Part shown: positions 55,069 to 64,000 of the stretch, one piece after another
Position numbering within the stretch: the first letter of the stretch is position 1
How the letters are laid out: each line of letters opens with the position of its first letter
From: Yersinia entomophaga
Lineage (GTDB): Bacteria; Pseudomonadota; Gammaproteobacteria; Enterobacterales; Enterobacteriaceae
Assembly (NCBI RefSeq): GCF_001656035.1
Contig: NZ_CP010029.1
Span: forward strand, 772,885-836,884
Reading direction: 5' to 3'
Length of the DNA stretch: 64,000 nt
Program-made: the position numbers and the translations under genes
The notes under the pieces: model-generated
The model's database searches: none
What the model was told of the DNA's origin: nothing
The model's input: the letters and a program-made list of their open reading frames with translations, nothing else

Positions 55069-58000
55069 ATGTTTAATTCGGTTTTAATTGCCAACCGTGG
55101 CGAAATAGCCGTTCGCGCGATTCGGACGCTAAAAAATATGGGAATAACCAGCGTGGCGGTGTATTCCGATCCTGATGCTAATGCCCAGCACGTTATCGAT
55201 GCGGATATTGCCGTGGCGTTGGGTGGGGACAAAGCCAGCGACAGCTATCTGGATATCGACAAAATCCTTGCGGCGGCCAGACAAAGTGGCGCTGAAGCGA
55301 TTTTCCCCGGATATGGCTTTTTGTCTGAACGTGCCGAGTTTGCTCAGGCCTGCGAAGACGCTGGCATTGTCTTTATCGGCCCCACTGCGGAACACATTGC
55401 CAGCTTTGGTTTGAAACATCGTGCTCGCGCCTTGGCCGCTGCGGTCGCCATGCCGATGACGCCCGGAACCTCATTACTCGCAACCCTGCGGGAAGCGCAA
55501 AGGGCGGCTGAGGACATCGGATATCCGGTGATGCTAAAAACCACCGCAGGGGGCGGAGGAATCGGGCTGATGCGCTGCGATAACGAGGGGGTTCTGGTAG
55601 AGGCGTGGGATAGCGTTAAGCGTATGGGGCAGCAGTTTTTCAGCGACGATGGTGTGTTTATCGAGCGTTTTATCGACCGGGCTCGTCATCTGGAAGTGCA
55701 AATTTTTGGCGATGGAAAAGGCAGGGTGGTGGCATTGGGAGAGCGGGATTGCTCGCTCCAGCGACGGAATCAGAAAGTTGTTGAGGAAACTCCGGCACCG
55801 AATTTACCGCAGGCTACGCGGGAAGCGTTGTATGCCTCTGCCATTGCCTTGGGGGAATCTGTTAATTATCGCAGCGTAGGAACGGTGGAGTTTATTTACG
55901 ATGCGGCCAGCGATGCGTTTTATTTTCTGGAAGTGAATACCCGGTTACAGGTAGAACATCCGGTGACAGAAAGCGTCACCGGGCTGGATTTGATTGAATG
56001 CATGCTGAAAATCGCGGCGGGCGACGCGCTGGATTGGGAACGCATGGTTCAGCCACCGCGCGGCGCATCCATTGAAGTACGTTTGTATGCCGAAGACGCG
56101 CTGAAAAATTTCCAGCCCGCGCCAGGCGTACTGACCGAAGTCTGTTTCCCCGAAAATGTGCGCGTTGATAGCTGGGTTAGCAGCGGAAGTGAAGTCAGCG
56201 TGTTCTACGATCCCATGATCGCCAAAATTATTGTCCACGGTCAGGATCGCCATCAGGCGCTGGAGCGGCTGGTAATTGCCCTAAATACGACACGCTTGCA
56301 TGGCATTCCGACCAATCTCGATTACCTGCGGCAGATTATCGGTCTTGCCGAATTTAAGGCTGGCGTGATGTGGACGCGTCTGCTGGATAGCGTGGTGTAC
56401 CAGGCTCACAGTATCGAAGTGTTGGAACCGGGTACCTGGAGCAGCGTACAGGACTGTCCGGGGCGGTTGGGTTATTGGGATATCGGCGTACCGCCTTCTG
56501 GCCCGATGGATGATTTCGCTTTTCGTCTGGCCAATCGTATCGTCGGGAACCATCCATCATCGGCGGGAATGGAATTTACTCTGCAAGGCCCAACCCTGCG
56601 TTTTCATTGTGATGCCACCATTGCCTTGACCGGAGCCGACTGTCCAGCAGCGCTTGATGGTCGTGTCGTTCCCTATTGGCAGCCGCTGATCGTGAAAGCA
56701 GGGCAAATCCTGACGCTGGGGCGAGCCACTCGCGGCTGCCGTACTTATCTCGCGGTGCGTTACGGCCTGGATGTACCGGTCTATCTTGGTAGTCGCTCGA
56801 CGTTTGCTCTGGGGCAGTTTGGTGGTCACGCCGGCCGTACCCTGCGCGTGGCGGACATACTGGCGATATCTCGGCCCGATCTGGCAGCCTGTACCACCCC
56901 TGCGCCGATTGCGCTGCCGCAAATACCGGAGCCAGCCCTGATCCCGCAGTACGGCGACTTGTGGGAGATTGGCGTGCTGAACGGGCCTCACGGTGCGCCA
57001 GATTTATTCACCGCCGCATCGATGGAAACCTTCTTTGCCAGCGAATGGCTGGTGCATTACAACTCAAATCGTTTAGGGGTGCGGCTGGTGGGGCCTAAGC
57101 CCGAATGGGCAAGAGCTGACGGTGGCGAAGCAGGGCTACATCCGTCCAATGTCCATGACTGCCAATATGCCATTGGTTCAGTGAATTTCACCGGTGATTT
57201 TCCGGTGATTTTGACTCAGGATGGCCCCAGTCTGGGGGGGTTTGTGTGTCCGGTGACCATTGCTAAAGCCGAACTGTGGAAAGTCGGGCAGGTTAAACCG
57301 GGCGACCGAATCCGTTTTCGCAGGGTGACGTTTGAGCAGGCGCAGTCTCTGGCGTCCGCGCAGGACGCGGCGTTGGCTGATTTACAGGCCATGTCGGCAC
57401 CAGTCTCAACGGGAAAAGTATCACCCATTATTGAACCAATACATACGCGAAGTGCAGCGATACTGGCGGAATTACCGGCACACAATCAATGTCCTGCGGT
57501 GATTTATCGTCAGGCGGGCGATAACTACATTTTGATTGAATACGGCGATAACTTGCTAGATTTGGCGATGCGCCTGAGGATTTACCTGCTGATGCAGGCA
57601 ATTACCCAAAGTGAAATAACGGGTATTGAAGAGTTGTCTCCGGGGGTACGTTCGCTCCAGGTGCGTTACGACAGTCAGCGTTTGACGCAAAGCCAATTAA
57701 TGGCGCTGTTGCTGGGTTTGGAACAAACGTTGGAAGACGTCACTTCACTAAAAGTACCTTCCCGTATCGTGCATCTGCCTATGGCGTTTGAAGATAGTGC
57801 CACTCTGGCGGCCACCGAACGTTATCAACAAACCGTGCGGGCCGAAGCGCCGTGGTTGCCGAATAATGTTGATTTCATTCAACGTATCAATGGGTTATCC
57901 AGTCGTGAGAAAGTGAAGCAAATCCTGTTCGCCTCCAGCTATCTGATTCTGGGATTGGGAGATGTGTATCTCGGCGCCCCCTGCGCCGTTCCTCTTGATC

Positions 58001-58701
58001 CTCGTCATCGTTTACTCAGTTCCAAATATAACCCCGCGCGAACCTGGACGGCGGAAGGCGCCGTCGGTATCGGCGGGATGTATATGTGCATCTATGGCAT
58101 AGATTCTCCCGGTGGCTATCAATTGGTTGGTCGTACGCTGCCTATCTGGAACAAATTCCTAAAAAATGAGCAATTTGGTGATGAACCCTGGCTGCTGAAA
58201 TTCTTCGATCAGGTGCGTTTCTATCCGGTAACGGAAGAGGAACTCACCGCGTTTCGCCGCGCTTTTCGCGAGGGGCGAGCGCAGATACAAATTGAAGAGG
58301 TTGAATTCGATTTTGCCACTTATAGCCGATTTTTGATGGAAAACGCCGACGACATTGCGGCATTCCGCCAGCGTCAGCAGCAGGCATTCAACGGGGAAGT
58401 GGCTCACTGGCAGGCACAGGAAAGCGCAGCGGTCGAAAGCGCCATGCTGGCAGAGGCAGAGATAACCGAAGACCCGGATGGTCATTTGGTTAGCGCCGAC
58501 CTGAACGGCAATATTTGGAAAATTCTGGTGGAACCGGGGCAATGGGTGAAGCAAGGAGAGCCGTTGATTGTCGTGGAGGCTATGAAGATGGAGCTGATGG
58601 TCGTCTCGCCCTACGACGGCACAGTGATGCGAATTCACTGCCAGCAAGGGCGGGCAGTCGAGCCGGGGGATGCGCTGCTGTGGCTGGATATTGCCAGTTG
58701 A
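55069..58701 (+). CDS. uca: Urea carboxylase, biotin-dependent
   Basis: 1210 residues, the expected length. The biotin carboxylase domain (1 to about 450) begins NSVLIANRGEIAVRAIRTLK and has the ATP-grasp glycine loop KTTAGGGGIGL and FLEVNTRLQVEHPVTE. KipA/AHS2-like (about 460-770, GPMDDFAFRLANRIVG) and KipI/AHS1-like (about 800-1010) carboxyltransferase domains follow. The C-terminal biotinyl domain has VEAMKMELM with biotinylated K1173. It carboxylates urea to allophanate with ATP and bicarbonate. AGGAGG is placed well before the ATG. No DUF1989 urea-carboxylase-associated genes are found next to it, although they often occur in such clusters. Confidence 0.96.
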   Translation: MFNSVLIANRGEIAVRAIRTLKNMGITSVAVYSDPDANAQHVIDADIAVALGGDKASDSYLDIDKILAAARQSGAEAIFPGYGFLSERAEFAQACEDAGIVFIGPTAEHIASFGLKHRARALAAAVAMPMTPGTSLLATLREAQRAAEDIGYPVMLKTTAGGGGIGLMRCDNEGVLVEAWDSVKRMGQQFFSDDGVFIERFIDRARHLEVQIFGDGKGRVVALGERDCSLQRRNQKVVEETPAPNLPQATREALYASAIALGESVNYRSVGTVEFIYDAASDAFYFLEVNTRLQVEHPVTESVTGLDLIECMLKIAAGDALDWERMVQPPRGASIEVRLYAEDALKNFQPAPGVLTEVCFPENVRVDSWVSSGSEVSVFYDPMIAKIIVHGQDRHQALERLVIALNTTRLHGIPTNLDYLRQIIGLAEFKAGVMWTRLLDSVVYQAHSIEVLEPGTWSSVQDCPGRLGYWDIGVPPSGPMDDFAFRLANRIVGNHPSSAGMEFTLQGPTLRFHCDATIALTGADCPAALDGRVVPYWQPLIVKAGQILTLGRATRGCRTYLAVRYGLDVPVYLGSRSTFALGQFGGHAGRTLRVADILAISRPDLAACTTPAPIALPQIPEPALIPQYGDLWEIGVLNGPHGAPDLFTAASMETFFASEWLVHYNSNRLGVRLVGPKPEWARADGGEAGLHPSNVHDCQYAIGSVNFTGDFPVILTQDGPSLGGFVCPVTIAKAELWKVGQVKPGDRIRFRRVTFEQAQSLASAQDAALADLQAMSAPVSTGKVSPIIEPIHTRSAAILAELPAHNQCPAVIYRQAGDNYILIEYGDNLLDLAMRLRIYLLMQAITQSEITGIEELSPGVRSLQVRYDSQRLTQSQLMALLLGLEQTLEDVTSLKVPSRIVHLPMAFEDSATLAATERYQQTVRAEAPWLPNNVDFIQRINGLSSREKVKQILFASSYLILGLGDVYLGAPCAVPLDPRHRLLSSKYNPARTWTAEGAVGIGGMYMCIYGIDSPGGYQLVGRTLPIWNKFLKNEQFGDEPWLLKFFDQVRFYPVTEEELTAFRRAFREGRAQIQIEEVEFDFATYSRFLMENADDIAAFRQRQQQAFNGEVAHWQAQESAAVESAMLAEAEITEDPDGHLVSADLNGNIWKILVEPGQWVKQGEPLIVVEAMKMELMVVSPYDGTVMRIHCQQGRAVEPGDALLWLDIAS

Positions 58702-58735
58702 AGATGCGTGTTATTGCCAAAATCGGAGACTCCAA

Positions 58736-59434
58736 ATGATGTCGAATGCCAGAAATCAGCCACGGCCGGAAGGAATAGCTGAACGGGTTTACCGCTTACT
58801 GAAGCAGGAAATCTTCGATTTTCAGCTATTACCCGGCGATCGTTTTAGCGAAAACGAAGTGGCGGTGCGAATGAATGCCAGCCGGACGCCGGTACGTCAG
58901 GCGCTGTATGCGTTGGAACAAGAGGGCTACGTGGACGTTCAACCGCGCAGTGGATGGCAAATCAAAGCGGTGGATTTCGATTATCTGGAGGCGCTGTACG
59001 ACCTGCGAATTGTGCTGGAGCTAGAGGCGGTGAAACGGCTGTGCGCCTTATCGTCGGCCGTTTGCCCGCCGCAGTTACAGCGCTTGACTGAATTCTGGAT
59101 CGATGACCCACAGATGCCGAAAGGCAAAGATGTGGCGTCTCAGGATGAGGCTTTCCATATGACGCTACTGGATGCGGCGGGAAACCCTGAGATGGCGCGG
59201 GTTCATCGGGATATTACCGACAAGATTCGTATTGTGCGACGTCTGGATTTTACTCAGCGCTCGCGCATCAGTGCGACTTACGCCGAGCACGGTCAGATTC
59301 TGCTCGCTATTTTAAACCGCCAACTGCAAGAGGCGCAAAATCTGTTACACCGTCACATTTCCGTCAGTCAAAAAGAAGTTCGTCAAATCACGCTCCACAT
59401 GCTGCATCAGGCGCGGCAGGAGAAATTGGGTTAA
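58736..59434 (+). CDS. GntR/FCD-family transcriptional regulator of the urea operon
   Basis: 232 residues from ATG 58736 (GGAG 7 bp upstream). The frame is open into the end of uca, but that part reads as its shadow. The GntR winged helix (about 15-80) has RFSENEVAVRMNASRTPVRQ as helix-turn-helix. The FCD domain (about 90-220) has LYDLRIVLELEAVKRL and metal-binding-type histidines in DEAFHMTLLDAAGNPEM and RHISVS. It lies inside the operon between urea carboxylase and the transporter genes and probably senses a pathway metabolite; ligand and operator are unknown. It would act together with the sigma-54/NtrC signals upstream of atzF. Confidence 0.9.
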   Translation: MMSNARNQPRPEGIAERVYRLLKQEIFDFQLLPGDRFSENEVAVRMNASRTPVRQALYALEQEGYVDVQPRSGWQIKAVDFDYLEALYDLRIVLELEAVKRLCALSSAVCPPQLQRLTEFWIDDPQMPKGKDVASQDEAFHMTLLDAAGNPEMARVHRDITDKIRIVRRLDFTQRSRISATYAEHGQILLAILNRQLQEAQNLLHRHISVSQKEVRQITLHMLHQARQEKLG

Positions 59435-59470
59435 TTAAGGCTCTCAGCAGACTTTTCAGGGGTGACTGCT

Positions 59471-60742
59471 ATGCAACATCGTATCTTTATTAAAGCGTTG
59501 GCGTTATCCGCATCGGTTATCAGTCTCGGGCTGGCTTTTAGCGCTCACGCCGTCGACACCATCAAAGTGGGAATTATGCATTCCTTGTCCGGCACCATGG
59601 CCATTTCCGAGACGCCACTGAAAGACGTGGCTTTAATGACCATTGACGAGATCAATGCCAAAGGCGGCGTATTGGGTAAGAAACTGGAGCCAGTCGTGGT
59701 GGATCCCGCCTCCAACTGGCCGCTGTTCGCGGAAAAAGCCCGCCAGTTGCTGGCTCAGGACAAAGTGGCCGTAGTCTTTGGTGCCTGGACGTCGGTGTCA
59801 CGAAAGTCAGTTCTGCCGGTATTTGAAGAACTGAACGGACTGCTGTTCTATCCGGTGCAATACGAGGGGGAGGAAATGTCGCCAAACGTATTCTATACCG
59901 GCGCAGCGCCTAACCAACAGGCTATTCCCGGGGTGGAATACATGATGAGCGAAGACGGCGGCGCGGCAAAACGTTTCTTCCTATTGGGTACCGACTACGT
60001 TTATCCGCGCACAACCAACAAAATTCTACGCGCCTTCCTGCATGCTAAAGGCGTTCAGGACAAAGATATTGCCGAGGTGTATACCCCGTTTGGCTACAGC
60101 GACTATCAGACCATAGTTTCAGATATCAAAAAATTCTCCGCCGGTGGCAAAACCGCGGTTATTTCGACCATTAACGGCGACTCGAACGTGCCTTTTTATA
60201 AAGAGCTGGCTAATCAAGGGCTGAAGGCGACGGAGGTGCCGGTGGTGGCCTTCTCGGTTGGCGAAGAGGAACTGCGAGGAATTGATACCAGGCCTTTGGT
60301 GGGGAATTTGGCGGTGTGGAACTACTTTGAGTCGGTGGACAATCCGATCAATAAAGCCTTTGTGTCCCAATGGAAAGCCTATGCCAAGGCGCGTAAATTG
60401 CCCAATGCGAGCACCGCAGTGACTAACGATCCGATGGAGGCGACATACGTAGGTATCCATATGTGGGCGCAGGCGGTAGACAAAGCGGGCAGCACCGATG
60501 TGGATAAAGTCCGTGCGGCAATGGCAGGGCAAACCTTCAAGGCGCCGTCGGGCTTTACGCTCACCATGGATGCCGGTAACCATCATCTGCATAAACCGGT
60601 CATGATCGGTGAAATCGAAAGTAACGGTCAGTTCAACGTGGTGTGGCAGACGGATAAACCCGTGCGAGCTCAGCCGTGGAGCCCGTTCATTCCCGGTAAC
60701 GATAAAAAACCAGATACGCCGGTAAAAACCCGCGCCCACTGA
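59471..60742 (+). CDS. urtA: Urea ABC transporter substrate-binding protein UrtA
   Basis: 423 residues from ATG 59471 (AGGGG 8 bp upstream; a GTG at 59462 overlaps that site). The signal peptide (IFIKALALSASVISLGLAFS) ends at AHAVDT. The mature protein is a branched-chain-amino-acid-type periplasmic binding protein with IKVGIMHSLSGTMAISE, VAVVFGAWTSVSRKSVLPV, LFYPVQYEGEE and FFLLGTDYVYPRTTNKIL, the hallmarks of UrtA. It captures urea and delivers it to UrtBC. It starts 36 bp after the regulator gene and 67 bp before urtB. Confidence 0.95.
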   Translation: MQHRIFIKALALSASVISLGLAFSAHAVDTIKVGIMHSLSGTMAISETPLKDVALMTIDEINAKGGVLGKKLEPVVVDPASNWPLFAEKARQLLAQDKVAVVFGAWTSVSRKSVLPVFEELNGLLFYPVQYEGEEMSPNVFYTGAAPNQQAIPGVEYMMSEDGGAAKRFFLLGTDYVYPRTTNKILRAFLHAKGVQDKDIAEVYTPFGYSDYQTIVSDIKKFSAGGKTAVISTINGDSNVPFYKELANQGLKATEVPVVAFSVGEEELRGIDTRPLVGNLAVWNYFESVDNPINKAFVSQWKAYAKARKLPNASTAVTNDPMEATYVGIHMWAQAVDKAGSTDVDKVRAAMAGQTFKAPSGFTLTMDAGNHHLHKPVMIGEIESNGQFNVVWQTDKPVRAQPWSPFIPGNDKKPDTPVKTRAH

Positions 60743-60809
60743 TTTTGTCACCGCCAAACTCGTCCCTCCCACTGTGGGAGAGGGTTATCCTTTCAGGGAG
60801 AACATAACC

Positions 60810-62384
60810 ATGACACCTGCTCACGTGTTCCGATGTCTATTTTTGGTCATCTGGCTACTGCCCTGTTGCGCTAAAGCGGGAGACAGCGAGGATTTTGCGG
60901 TGGCGAACCGTACCCAGCAGGCGAAATTACTGCAAAGTTGGGCTGCGGCACCGCAGAAGGTTCGCATTCCGTTGCTGAAGGCGTTAGTACAGGAAAAACT
61001 GGTGGTCGATCGGCATCAGCGGCCCTTTAGCGAAACGGGTACGGCTTTGATTCCACTTGGTGAAGCCAAAACGCCGGTGGGGGAAACCCATAAAGTCCGT
61101 CTGACTAACCGCCTACGGGTATTGGCGAGGAGCGCGCTGGCAACTCATCAACTGATCAGTGACAGCGCCAATGACAGATTGAAAGCGGCGCTAGCCTTAC
61201 AAAACCACGCCGATTCTGAATTATTGCCGCTATTGCAACAGCGTTTGCGTCTGGAAAGCGACGGCGGTGTGCGCGATGCGCTGGAGGCGGCGCTGGCTCG
61301 GTTGCAACTCGCCAGTCCGGATGCCGCAATACGACTCCATGCGGTAACTTTACTGGGATATTCCAGCGTTCCTTCTGCACAGGCATGGCTGGAACCTTTG
61401 GCTGATAAGCAGTGGGAAAGCGATCCGAAAGTGCGTGCCGCTGCCGCCGACAGCCTGACGAAAATACACTATCGGTTGAGGCTGGGAGATCTTCTCGGAC
61501 AGGTCTTTATGGGGCTTTCGCTCGGCTCCATTCTACTGCTGGCTGCGTTGGGACTGGCCATTACCTACGGTTTGTTGGGCGTGATTAATATGGCCCACGG
61601 CGAAATGCTCATGCTAGGAGCCTACTCGGCCTGGCTGGTTCAGGGGTTCTTTCAACAATTTGCGCCCCACTGGCTGGCATATTATCCGTTGGTGGCGCTA
61701 CCCGTGGCCTTTGTGATTACCGGCGGTATTGGCATGGTGTTGGAGCGCACCATTATTCGTCATTTATACGGTCGTCCACTGGAAACCCTGTTAGCGACCT
61801 GGGGTATCAGCCTGATATTGATTCAGGCTGTACGGATGCTGTTCGGCGCTCAGAACCTCGAAGTGGCCAATCCGGCTTGGCTGTCCGGCGGGATTCAGGT
61901 ATTGCCGAACTTGGTTCTGCCGCTGAACCGACTGGCGGTATTGGTTTTTGTCATGCTGGTTTTACTGTTCACCTGGCTGCTGCTGAACAAAACCCGATTG
62001 GGCATGAATGTGCGAGCGGTGACACAGAATCGTGCGATGGCGGCCTGCTGTGGCGTTGCCACCGGACGAATAGATATGCTCGCTTTTGGGCTAGGTTCAG
62101 GCATCGCGGGTTTGGGCGGCGTAGCGCTTTCGCAGTTGGGCAACGTCGGGCCGGAGCTGGGGCAGGGCTATATCATTGACTCGTTTCTGGTGGTGGTGCT
62201 CGGTGGCGTGGGGCAACTGGCGGGTAGTGCGGTAGCCGCATTTGGGCTCGGGTTTTTCAATAAAATTCTGGAACCGCAGATTGGCGCGGTGCTCGGGAAA
62301 ATACTGATTCTGGTGCTGATCATTCTGTTTATTCAGAAGCGTCCACAGGGGCTGTTTGCCGTGAAAGGGAGGGTTATCGACTAA
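60810..62384 (+). CDS. urtB: Urea ABC transporter permease UrtB
   Basis: 524 residues from ATG 60810 (AGGGAGAAC upstream). As in other UrtB proteins an N-terminal signal-like helix is followed by about 200 mostly helical extramembrane residues. The LivH-type membrane domain (from about residue 235) has GLSLGSILLLAALGLAITYG, VINMAHGEMLMLGAYSAW, ATWGISLILIQAVR and GQGYIIDSFLVVVLGGVGQL. It forms one half of the urea channel in the inner membrane. Its stop overlaps the urtC start as TAATG. Confidence 0.94.
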   Translation: MTPAHVFRCLFLVIWLLPCCAKAGDSEDFAVANRTQQAKLLQSWAAAPQKVRIPLLKALVQEKLVVDRHQRPFSETGTALIPLGEAKTPVGETHKVRLTNRLRVLARSALATHQLISDSANDRLKAALALQNHADSELLPLLQQRLRLESDGGVRDALEAALARLQLASPDAAIRLHAVTLLGYSSVPSAQAWLEPLADKQWESDPKVRAAAADSLTKIHYRLRLGDLLGQVFMGLSLGSILLLAALGLAITYGLLGVINMAHGEMLMLGAYSAWLVQGFFQQFAPHWLAYYPLVALPVAFVITGGIGMVLERTIIRHLYGRPLETLLATWGISLILIQAVRMLFGAQNLEVANPAWLSGGIQVLPNLVLPLNRLAVLVFVMLVLLFTWLLLNKTRLGMNVRAVTQNRAMAACCGVATGRIDMLAFGLGSGIAGLGGVALSQLGNVGPELGQGYIIDSFLVVVLGGVGQLAGSAVAAFGLGFFNKILEPQIGAVLGKILILVLIILFIQKRPQGLFAVKGRVID

Positions 62385-63457
62385 TGAGACAGCCAATCAT
62401 GTCCGCCATTGCCCGTAAAGCGCCGCGGAGTATCAAATTACTGGGCAGTTTGATGGTTTTACTCATGGTGGCACTGCCGTTACTCGCACTGTTACCGAAT
62501 ATTCACCCAATGAATATTTCTACTTATACCCTGATGCTGGTGGGCAAAATTCTTTGCTACGCCATAGTGGCAATTGCGCTGGATTTGGTTTGGGGTTATG
62601 CGGGATTACTGTCCCTTGGCCACGGTATTTTCTTCGCTCTGGGGGGGTATGCCATGGGAATGTATCTGATGCGACAGGCGGCGGGGGAGGAATTACCGGC
62701 GTTTATGTCCTTTCTTTCCTGGGATCACTTGCCGTGGTTTTGGTGGGGAACTCAGCATTTTGCCTGGGCGATGGCGCTGATTGTTTTGGTGCCGGGATTA
62801 CTGGCATTGGTTTTCGGATTCTTTGCCTTTCGCTCGAAAATCAAAGGCGTTTATTTCTCTATCATGACTCAGGCGCTGACCTACGCGGGCATGTTATTGT
62901 TTTTTCGCAATGAGACAGGTTTCGGGGGGAATAACGGGTTCACCGGGTTTACCACCTTACTCGGAATGCCAATCACCGCAACGGGCACCCGCATTGGGTT
63001 GTTTATTGCCACGGTATTGCTGTTGGTCGGCAGTTTAGGCATCGGTTTTATGCTGGCTCGCAGTAAGTATGGTCGGGTATTAACGGCGGTGCGTGATGCA
63101 GAGAATCGCCTGATATTTTGTGGTTACGATCCCCGAGGTTTCAAGCTGCTGGTGTGGACGCTTTCGGCAGTGCTATGTGGCCTGGCTGGTGCGCTTTACG
63201 TGCCACAGGTGGGCATCATTAATCCTAGTGAAATGTCACCCACTCATTCCATTGAAGCGGCGATTTGGGTTGCCTTGGGCGGGCGCGGCACGCTGATTGG
63301 CCCGGTTATCGGCGCAGGGTTGGTCAATGGAGCCAAAAGCTATTTCACCATGGCGGTACCTGAGTATTGGCAGTTATTCCTCGGTTTTATCTTTATCGCC
63401 GTCACGTTGTTTTTACCGCGCGGCGTGATGGGGTTATTCCGTAAAGGAGACAAATAA
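62384..63457 (+). CDS. urtC: Urea ABC transporter permease UrtC
   Basis: 357 residues, LivM-type, with about ten membrane segments. Characteristic blocks are IALDLVWGYAGLLSLGHGIF, FFAFRSKIKGVYFSIMTQAL, LTAVRDAENRLIFCGYDP (the loop that contacts the ATPase) and VALGGRGTLIGPVIGAGLVN. It pairs with UrtB. The start overlaps the urtB stop (TAATG), and the stop overlaps the urtD start the same way, so the transporter genes are translationally coupled. Confidence 0.95.
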   Translation: MRQPIMSAIARKAPRSIKLLGSLMVLLMVALPLLALLPNIHPMNISTYTLMLVGKILCYAIVAIALDLVWGYAGLLSLGHGIFFALGGYAMGMYLMRQAAGEELPAFMSFLSWDHLPWFWWGTQHFAWAMALIVLVPGLLALVFGFFAFRSKIKGVYFSIMTQALTYAGMLLFFRNETGFGGNNGFTGFTTLLGMPITATGTRIGLFIATVLLLVGSLGIGFMLARSKYGRVLTAVRDAENRLIFCGYDPRGFKLLVWTLSAVLCGLAGALYVPQVGIINPSEMSPTHSIEAAIWVALGGRGTLIGPVIGAGLVNGAKSYFTMAVPEYWQLFLGFIFIAVTLFLPRGVMGLFRKGDK

Positions 63458-64000
63458 TGCAACCCGACGAACCGCTGTTTACCCGCCAGCATTTGGCCGA
63501 TCGCTATCGTGAGCAAACGGACCCGATTCTACAGCTGGAAAATATTAACGTCAGTTTTGATGGTTTTAAGGCCTTGACCAATTTGTCCCTCAACATTGGC
63601 GTGGGGGAGTTACGCTGCGTCATTGGCCCGAACGGCGCGGGGAAAACCACGCTTATGGATGTGATTAGCGGTCAAACCAAGCCTCAAAGCGGGCGTGCTT
63701 TTTACGATCAGTCTACCGATTTGACGAGTCTTGAACCGATAGATATTGCGCAAAAAGGTATCGGCCGCAAATTTCAGAAACCCACGGTGTTTGAGGCGCT
63801 GACGGTGTTTGAAAATCTGGAAATTGCACAGAAAAGCGATAAGTCGGTGTGGGCCTGCTTGCAGGCAAAACTCAGTGGCGAACAGCGGGATAGGATCGAC
63901 GAAATGTTAATCACGCTGCGGCTATCCAGGGAGCGCATGCAACTGGCTGGTTTGTTATCTCATGGTCAAAAGCAGTTTCTGGAAATCGGCATGCTGTTGG
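63457..64000 (+). CDS. urtD: Urea ABC transporter ATP-binding protein UrtD (partial, runs off the window)
   Basis: The first 181 codons are present. A LivG-type ATPase with a short N-terminal extension, a Walker A motif GPNGAGKTTL, GIGRKFQKPTVFEALTVFEN (Q-loop region) and the start of the signature block, LLSHGQKQFLEIGMLL, at the edge. Walker B is beyond the window. Together with UrtE, expected next, it powers urea uptake. Confidence 0.95.
   Translation, partial: MQPDEPLFTRQHLADRYREQTDPILQLENINVSFDGFKALTNLSLNIGVGELRCVIGPNGAGKTTLMDVISGQTKPQSGRAFYDQSTDLTSLEPIDIAQKGIGRKFQKPTVFEALTVFENLEIAQKSDKSVWACLQAKLSGEQRDRIDEMLITLRLSRERMQLAGLLSHGQKQFLEIGMLL

Overview
The window reads as a gamma-proteobacterial chromosome of the genus Yersinia. 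The best pointer is a Tc toxin cluster ordered chi1-yenA1-yenA2-chi2-yenB-yenC1-yenC2, with a TcA split into 1164 and 1364 residues, as known for the insect pathogen Yersinia entomophaga and close relatives. Enterobacterial housekeeping genes (yaiL, a RluA-family pseudouridine synthase, tRNA-Gly) and the remnants of ygiW and qseC agree with this. The species name is an inference from gene order and protein lengths, not from a search.

Region 1 (1-17686) is a large plus-strand exopolysaccharide-type locus. It starts with a partner-switching module (receiver-PP2C phosphatase, STAS protein, RsbW-like kinase) interleaved with a sugar nucleotidyltransferase. A BcsA-like glycosyltransferase follows, whose reading frame is broken at a G7 run, then three tandem DUF3131 paralogues and an exported GH2 glycosidase. 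The locus ends with a CHASE-PAS hybrid histidine kinase and a receiver-GGDEF diguanylate cyclase that retains its I-site. The logic appears to be: sense outside, make c-di-GMP, switch a STAS partner and build or trim a polysaccharide. The polymer is not identifiable from sequence.

Region 2 (17687-19958) is ordinary core chromosome: yaiL, an rlu gene and terminators.

Region 3 (19959-52006) is a 32 kb pathogenicity island bounded by two identical 75-bp tRNA-Gly(TCC) genes. After a ycgJ-like gene and a deletion scar joining ygiW and qseC fragments come a small unknown protein, a short winged-helix regulator and a 770-bp AT-rich leader. The seven-gene Tc toxin cluster follows. It has two chitinases, a two-piece TcA, TcB and two alternative TcC proteins, one carrying a CNF-like deamidase and the other a YwqJ-like deaminase. 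Downstream is a further putative toxin, an 856-residue HExxH metallopeptidase-like protein, preceded by eight copies of an octamer repeat. Small secreted proteins and a tRNA-like gene with its own strong promoter end the island. No integrase or transposase was seen.

Region 4 (52007-53126) is decay: an N-terminal GH1 6-phospho-beta-glucosidase fragment and a GntR/UTRA regulator pseudogene, the remains of a bgl-type operon.

Region 5 (53127-64000) is a higher-GC urea-nitrogen operon: allophanate hydrolase, urea carboxylase, a GntR/FCD regulator and the urea ABC transporter urtABCD (urtD cut by the window end). A good sigma-54 promoter and an NtrC-like box lie directly upstream, so it is probably switched on by nitrogen limitation.
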